A DNA stretch of 10,038 nt, taken from a bacterium. GTDB lineage: Bacteria > SZUA-79 > Acidulodesulfobacterales > Acidulodesulfobacteraceae. Under the pieces are notes generated by a model. It was not told the origin of the DNA. It searched no databases and saw only the letters and a program-made list of their open reading frames with translations. Position 1 is the stretch's first letter. Each line of letters opens with the position of its first letter. The stretch is taken from NCBI GenBank assembly GCA_021821565.1, contig JAKACI010000036.1:1-10038 (forward strand). The letters are read 5' to 3'. The position numbers were made by a program, and so were the translations under genes. Positions 6,770 through 10,038 of the stretch are shown in pieces.

Positions 6770-8781
6770 AATTTAAAGCCCTTTGATCTTGAGTTTTCGT
6801 ATTGCGCCCAGGATTTATTTTCGTTTACGGATTCTTTGCCTAAAATATAGATTAAAGTTTTTATTTTTTTATCTTTTATTTTCTTATCTATTTTTTTATC
6901 TTGAGATATCCTATATATTTCCGAACCTATACTGCTATATGTTGTTTTCATCTTATTATACTGCGGTATCAATTTATCGGCCCTTGAGTCTTCAAAATAG
7001 CCTCTGAAATTAAGGTAGAGTATGAACATTATGTTTGATAATATTAAAACACCTTGAATTATATTATATTTTATATAGAATTTATCGAATACAGCTAAAG
7101 ATAATATCATTAAAAAAAAGAAAACTATGGAAGTTTTCTGAATTATTTTAAATTTCATTTTTGTTTTAGACTCAATTTTGATTTTTTTATCAAAATATTT
7201 ATCTTTCTGATAGTTAATCCAGTTTTTAATTACAAAATTTAAATCATCTTCCTCTATATTTTTTTTATATGTATAATTTAAGAAGTGTGCCGTTTTTAAT
7301 ATGTGAAACACCCATTTCATATCTTCTTCTATTATATCCGAATAATAACTTGTGACTGATTTATCTATATTTAATATATTAAAGTAATACTGTAATCTTA
7401 AAAGTTCAGCCGCAACCCTATAGTGTATGTATTTTGCAGCATCGTCTAAAGGATTTATGAATTTATTATAAAAAAAATAAGCCAGTGAAATGAAAGAAAA
7501 TGTTATAATAATAGCTAACGGCATATAAGGACTTAAAGCCAAATGATAAAACAAAAGTATCAAAATAGTGATTAAAATGCCTAAAGATAAAACAACCCTT
7601 AGGTTTGTTCTGTATTTTTTTTGATGCTTTAAGGCTAAATGGTCAAAAACTGAAAACATATTAACAATTATACCAAAATCGTTATTGTCTTTTTTAAAGT
7701 TATCTTCTTTGACTTTTTTAATTTCTTCTATATCTTTTTCGTTAAGATTATTTATTTCGGAATTGATATTGGCAATTGCGGGTGATATATCCCGTTCGTT
7801 AAAATTATTAATTTTATCATTAGCGCTTATAATAAATTTTATTGGATTTATAGTGTGCTGCGTAAAAGCATAACTCTTATTTTTTTGATATTTGTCAAGA
7901 AAATCTAAATTTATTTCTTTGTTTAAATTATTGTAATGTTTAAAATCGCCTGTTTGTTCTAAAGATGGTTTGTCTAAATCTATTTCTTTATAGGGGACAT
8001 TATCAGATAAGTCTCTGCATTGTTTGCGTTCTGTGAGAATATGCAATATATTGCTTTTTAAATTAATGAGGTACTTTTCCTGAAGATATTCTATTTCGTT
8101 TAAATCTAAATCTTTTGCAACATCGTGTACAAGAGCATCGTCCAGACAACTTAATTTATAAGCTAAAGAAAAATAGGTTCCTCCTTTTGCGTTTGTTTTA
8201 TTTCCGTCCCAGAACACAAGCATTATATTTGATGAATCAGCAATAAATTTAGTCGTTCTTGCAAACTGCTCTTCAAGAAGAGCGTTGTTAAATTTATTGC
8301 CTGAATATAATTGTTCCTCGTTAATATTTTTATTATATCCGCAAAAATAATATCTTTTTGATTTTTTTAAAATATATTCAAATTCTTCTATTGAATTCCT
8401 TTCGCATTCTGTATCTGCATTAGGTTTAATATTTTCATCGCAAGGATACCCGTCGGCTTTAAGATATTCTATATAAATATTTTTTTCTAACGGCAACGGG
8501 CAATATAGATCTATATCTATATTTTTTTCTATTTTGGCCATTAAAACTCCTCTTGCAAATATACGGTCGGCTCCTTTTGCCAATGCGGATAAGGCTATTA
8601 ACGGCGTACCTTTGTAGTTTTCGTTTTTTGAAATTTTATCTATTAAATCTATAATAAAATCTTCGTAAAGCTGCGGATTTTTTAAATCTATATCTCTGTG
8701 TCCCACAGCCCCAATTACTATCGGGATTTTATATTCCTGATTATTAAAATTCTGATTTGTTGATTTCATTATAGGTCTCAT
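6766..8781 (-). CDS. SLOG-domain protein fused to SLATT-like transmembrane module
   Basis: 671 residues. The N-terminal Rossmannoid (about 18-215) carries SLOG hallmarks: IPIVIGAVGHRD (19-30), LSALAKGADRIFARG (64-78) and NIMLVFWDG followed by KGGTYFSLAY (185-208). SLOG domains bind nucleotides or nucleotide-derived signals. A charged linker (about 220-385) leads to two membrane helices (about 394-413 and 418-437). Then come DDAAKYIHYRVAAELLRLQ (446-464), resembling the conserved helix of SLATT effectors, a soluble stretch, and two more membrane helices (about 548-566 and 573-590) with a basic tail. SLATT modules are proposed pore-forming effectors, so ligand binding may open or assemble a membrane pore. 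It is first gene of the operon, with a consensus promoter upstream. Start: the ATG at 8779-8781 lacks a ribosome site. The ATG 12 bases in (8767-8769) has GAG nearby and would give 667 residues. Four rather than two membrane helices is unusual. Confidence 0.88.
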   Translation of the reverse strand: MRPIMKSTNQNFNNQEYKIPIVIGAVGHRDIDLKNPQLYEDFIIDLIDKISKNENYKGTPLIALSALAKGADRIFARGVLMAKIEKNIDIDLYCPLPLEKNIYIEYLKADGYPCDENIKPNADTECERNSIEEFEYILKKSKRYYFCGYNKNINEEQLYSGNKFNNALLEEQFARTTKFIADSSNIMLVFWDGNKTNAKGGTYFSLAYKLSCLDDALVHDVAKDLDLNEIEYLQEKYLINLKSNILHILTERKQCRDLSDNVPYKEIDLDKPSLEQTGDFKHYNNLNKEINLDFLDKYQKNKSYAFTQHTINPIKFIISANDKINNFNERDISPAIANINSEINNLNEKDIEEIKKVKEDNFKKDNNDFGIIVNMFSVFDHLALKHQKKYRTNLRVVLSLGILITILILLFYHLALSPYMPLAIIITFSFISLAYFFYNKFINPLDDAAKYIHYRVAAELLRLQYYFNILNIDKSVTSYYSDIIEEDMKWVFHILKTAHFLNYTYKKNIEEDDLNFVIKNWINYQKDKYFDKKIKIESKTKMKFKIIQKTSIVFFFLMILSLAVFDKFYIKYNIIQGVLILSNIMFILYLNFRGYFEDSRADKLIPQYNKMKTTYSSIGSEIYRISQDKKIDKKIKDKKIKTLIYILGKESVNENKSWAQYENSRSKGFKL
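7690..7742 (-). repeat. 53-bp exact direct repeat, intact copy within SLOG-SLATT gene
   Basis: These 53 bases recur exactly at 9986-10038, where they hit the window edge, so the true length is unknown. Here they encode residues about 347-364 (NEKDIEEIKKVKEDNFKK), the charged helix just before the membrane module. Left of the repeat the two copies diverge at once. Confidence 0.95.
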
Positions 8782-8832
8782 ATATTTAATTACTTATAAT
8801 CATTAATAATAAAATTGCGTATTCCGGTTAAT

Positions 8833-8862
8833 ATTAAATTACTATCTGCTCCTACTTGTCAA
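8833..8862 (-). promoter_or_regulatory. Sigma70-type promoter of the SLOG/PGDYG/TIR operon
   Basis: On the minus strand TTGACA (8857-8862, perfect -35) is followed by an 18-bp spacer and TTTAAT (8833-8838, five of six for -10). Transcription would begin near 8826, giving a leader of about 45 bases before the ATG at 8781. It is the best promoter match found in the window and lies in the only sizeable gap upstream of the operon. The rest of 8782-9035 shows no convincing operator or strong terminator. Confidence 0.6.
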
Positions 8863-9035
8863 TTTTTTTATCTATCTACTTTCTTTTATACTAACACGAA
8901 ACTTTAAACGGTCTCCAGCAATAAACATAGATAAAATTACAATTAAAATATATCACAAATCATAATGAAGAAGTTCGCCTTTATTTTTTTATGTATATTT
9001 TGCGAAAATTCGAGTAATAAATTAAAATAGACTTG

Positions 9036-9731
9036 CTAATTTGCCGCATAATTTATAATTTCTTCAATATCGTTAATTATATAATCAGGATCAGATTCTT
9101 TAAGAATGGAATAACCAAAAGAGCCGCCTGTGAAGGCAATGGAAACAACCCCTGCATTTTTAGCGCATTCTATATCTCTTGGAGCATCGCCTATATAGAC
9201 CGCTTCTGTTTTTTTCATACTAAGATTATCTATAACACGGTAAAGCATATCTGGCGCCGGTTTTAGTTTTATGTCTTTATCAATTCCTACAATGCAATCA
9301 AAGAGTGTGTCATACTCTAAAGACTTAATCATATCTTGTACGAAATCTGCTGGACCGTTTGTGGCAATGGCTACTTTCTTACCCTCTTTTCTTAATTGCA
9401 ATATAACCTCTTTAGCGTGATTATTTAAAGGAATGGGTGTTTGTTTGCAAAGTCCAAAAAATATTTCATTGTAAAGAGGTCTATATTTTTCAAGTCCATA
9501 ATCTTTGAGTATATTTTTTTGAGGATTTGAATCAAATTCCAGAAATGTTGTTTTATCTAATGGAATTTTGCATTCGTCAAACACGACCTTGCATGCTTCA
9601 AAACATTGCTCGTTTGAATTAACCAAAGTGCCGTCCCAGTCAAATATGATTAATTTTTTATCGGCTATTTCTGCCGAGCAAGTTTTACTTGCGCATTTAT
9701 TATCTTTATATTCGTTAATAATGTTTGTCAT
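9036..9731 (-). CDS. HAD-superfamily phosphatase, phosphoglycolate phosphatase / PpaX-like
   Basis: 231 residues, a typical length for a soluble HAD subfamily I enzyme. Motif I is IIFDWDGTLVNS (28-39), with nucleophile Asp31 and acid/base Asp33. Motif II is AIATNG (121-126), motif III Lys157 in LKPAPD, and motif IV GDAPRD (181-186), with Asp182 and Asp186 for Mg2+. A helical cap lies between motifs I and II. The family dephosphorylates small phosphometabolites such as phosphoglycolate, or hydrolyses pyrophosphate; sequence alone does not decide the substrate. The 26 residues before motif I, including two Cys, are longer than usual. No good ribosome site precedes the ATG and no closer ATG exists. 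It is on the same strand as the SLOG operon but 254 bp upstream, with a separate promoter between, so it is probably an unrelated neighbour. Confidence 0.88.
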   Translation of the reverse strand: MTNIINEYKDNKCASKTCSAEIADKKLIIFDWDGTLVNSNEQCFEACKVVFDECKIPLDKTTFLEFDSNPQKNILKDYGLEKYRPLYNEIFFGLCKQTPIPLNNHAKEVILQLRKEGKKVAIATNGPADFVQDMIKSLEYDTLFDCIVGIDKDIKLKPAPDMLYRVIDNLSMKKTEAVYIGDAPRDIECAKNAGVVSIAFTGGSFGYSILKESDPDYIINDIEEIINYAAN

Positions 9732-9843
9732 TTTGTTTATTTTAGGAGTTTATAAGAATTTATCAGCACCCGTTAATTTAATATCGCAAATACATTCGCA
9801 TATAATAAGACTTTATCTAAAAACATATTTTGGTCGTATAGGT

Positions 9844-9849
9844 ATTATA
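9844..9849 (-). promoter_or_regulatory. Possible -10 element for the HAD gene
   Basis: The minus strand reads TATAAT, perfect consensus and preceded by TG, about 110 bases upstream of the HAD start. No good -35 lies 16-18 bp upstream, so this is a weak call in AT-rich DNA. The rest of the 9732-9946 gap shows no other recognisable element. Confidence 0.3.
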
Positions 9850-9946
9850 CAGATGTGATACTACTTTTTATTAAAGTTATTTGTATAATCCATAGGTTAA
9901 GACATTAATAATTTTATGGCATTTTCAGATAAATTTCATATTCTAA

Positions 9947-10038
9947 TTAATAGTAAAATATTATATTAAAAAGGAATAATCTAAATTTTTTAAAGTTATC
10001 TTCTTTGACTTTTTTAATTTCTTCTATATCTTTTTCGT
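9947..10038 (-). pseudogene. 3' tail of a truncated SLOG-SLATT gene duplicate, 5' part beyond window
   Basis: The minus-strand frame entering at the window edge encodes EKDIEEIKKVKEDNFKK, identical in protein and DNA to residues 348-364 of the SLOG-SLATT gene. It then diverges into FRLFLFNIIFYY and a TAA at 9947-9949. If real, this copy ends just before the membrane module, leaving a SLOG domain and linker without the effector. It could be a decayed duplicate, a SLOG-only gene that works in trans, or an assembly artefact at a contig end. The upstream part is needed to decide. Confidence 0.45.
9986..10038 (-). repeat. 53-bp exact direct repeat, second copy at window edge
   Basis: Identical to 7690-7742 over all 53 bases up to the last base of the window. 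The left boundary is sharp: the preceding base is A here and C in the other copy, and no similarity continues. The offset is 2296 bp, and the HAD gene and the SLOG-encoding half of the operon's first gene lie between the copies. Confidence 0.95.

Noticed and set aside
8503..8516. 14-bp perfect palindrome ATATAGATCTATAT
   Set aside because: It lies inside the SLOG coding region, where alternating Ile-Asp codons (DIDIDLY) produce it. No regulatory context.
1..8781. Canonical Thoeris locus
   Set aside because: There is no SIR2-SLOG ThsA and no small stand-alone TIR ThsB. The TIR domains are inside STAND proteins, and SLOG is fused to membrane helices.
8980..9034. Possible terminator after the HAD gene (TTCGC ... 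GCGAA on the minus strand, with A/T-rich runs)
   Set aside because: The stem is only five pairs with a loop of more than 20 bases, and there is no proper T-tract after it on the minus strand.
9036..9731. HAD phosphatase as a component of the defence operon
   Set aside because: It has ordinary metabolic-enzyme motifs, is separated by 254 bp, and a consensus promoter starts the operon after it. Its place between the SLOG repeats keeps a link possible but unsupported.

Overview
The window is strongly AT-rich, and its proteins are rich in Asn, Lys and Ile. Ribosome binding sites of the GAGG type and sigma70-like promoters mark it as bacterial DNA. The phylum cannot be told from the sequence: low-GC Gram-negative lineages fit, but no marker gene is present. 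Every real gene lies on the minus strand, so transcription runs from high to low coordinates. Both window ends fall inside repeated sequence: a TPR array at the low end and a second copy of a 53-bp segment at the high end. That is what one expects if this is a complete short-read contig.

Layout in transcription order. At 9947-10038 is the 3' tail of a coding frame whose visible start is identical to the middle of the SLOG gene at 6766-8781; it looks like a truncated duplicate. At 9036-9731 is a HAD-family phosphatase of the phosphoglycolate phosphatase / PpaX type, probably a bystander. A 254-bp gap at 8782-9035 contains a good promoter (TTGACA, 18 bp, TTTAAT). This drives a tight operon of three genes. 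The first is a SLOG-domain protein with a C-terminal SLATT-like membrane module (6766-8781). The second is a 180-residue protein with one or two PGDYG-like modules (6227-6769; 4-bp ATGA overlap with the first). The third is a large TIR - STAND/NACHT NTPase - TPR protein (2749-6198; 28-bp gap). After a 173-bp gap comes a second, paralogous TIR - NTPase - TPR gene (1-2575), cut off by the window edge within its TPR array.

The module looks like an anti-phage or other conflict system. Two TIR-STAND proteins have intact catalytic Glu, Walker A and Walker B, and different TPR sensor arrays. They sit beside a nucleotide-ligand-binding SLOG domain fused to membrane helices. TIR enzymes and SLOG sensors are known partners in Thoeris, where a TIR-made cyclic ADP-ribose isomer is sensed by a SLOG domain. 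The proposed circuit is that TPR sensing triggers STAND oligomerisation, the TIR makes a nucleotide signal, SLOG binds it and the SLATT module damages the membrane. This is inference, but each part is visible in the sequence. The arrangement is not canonical Thoeris (no SIR2-SLOG ThsA), and I do not recognise it as a named system.
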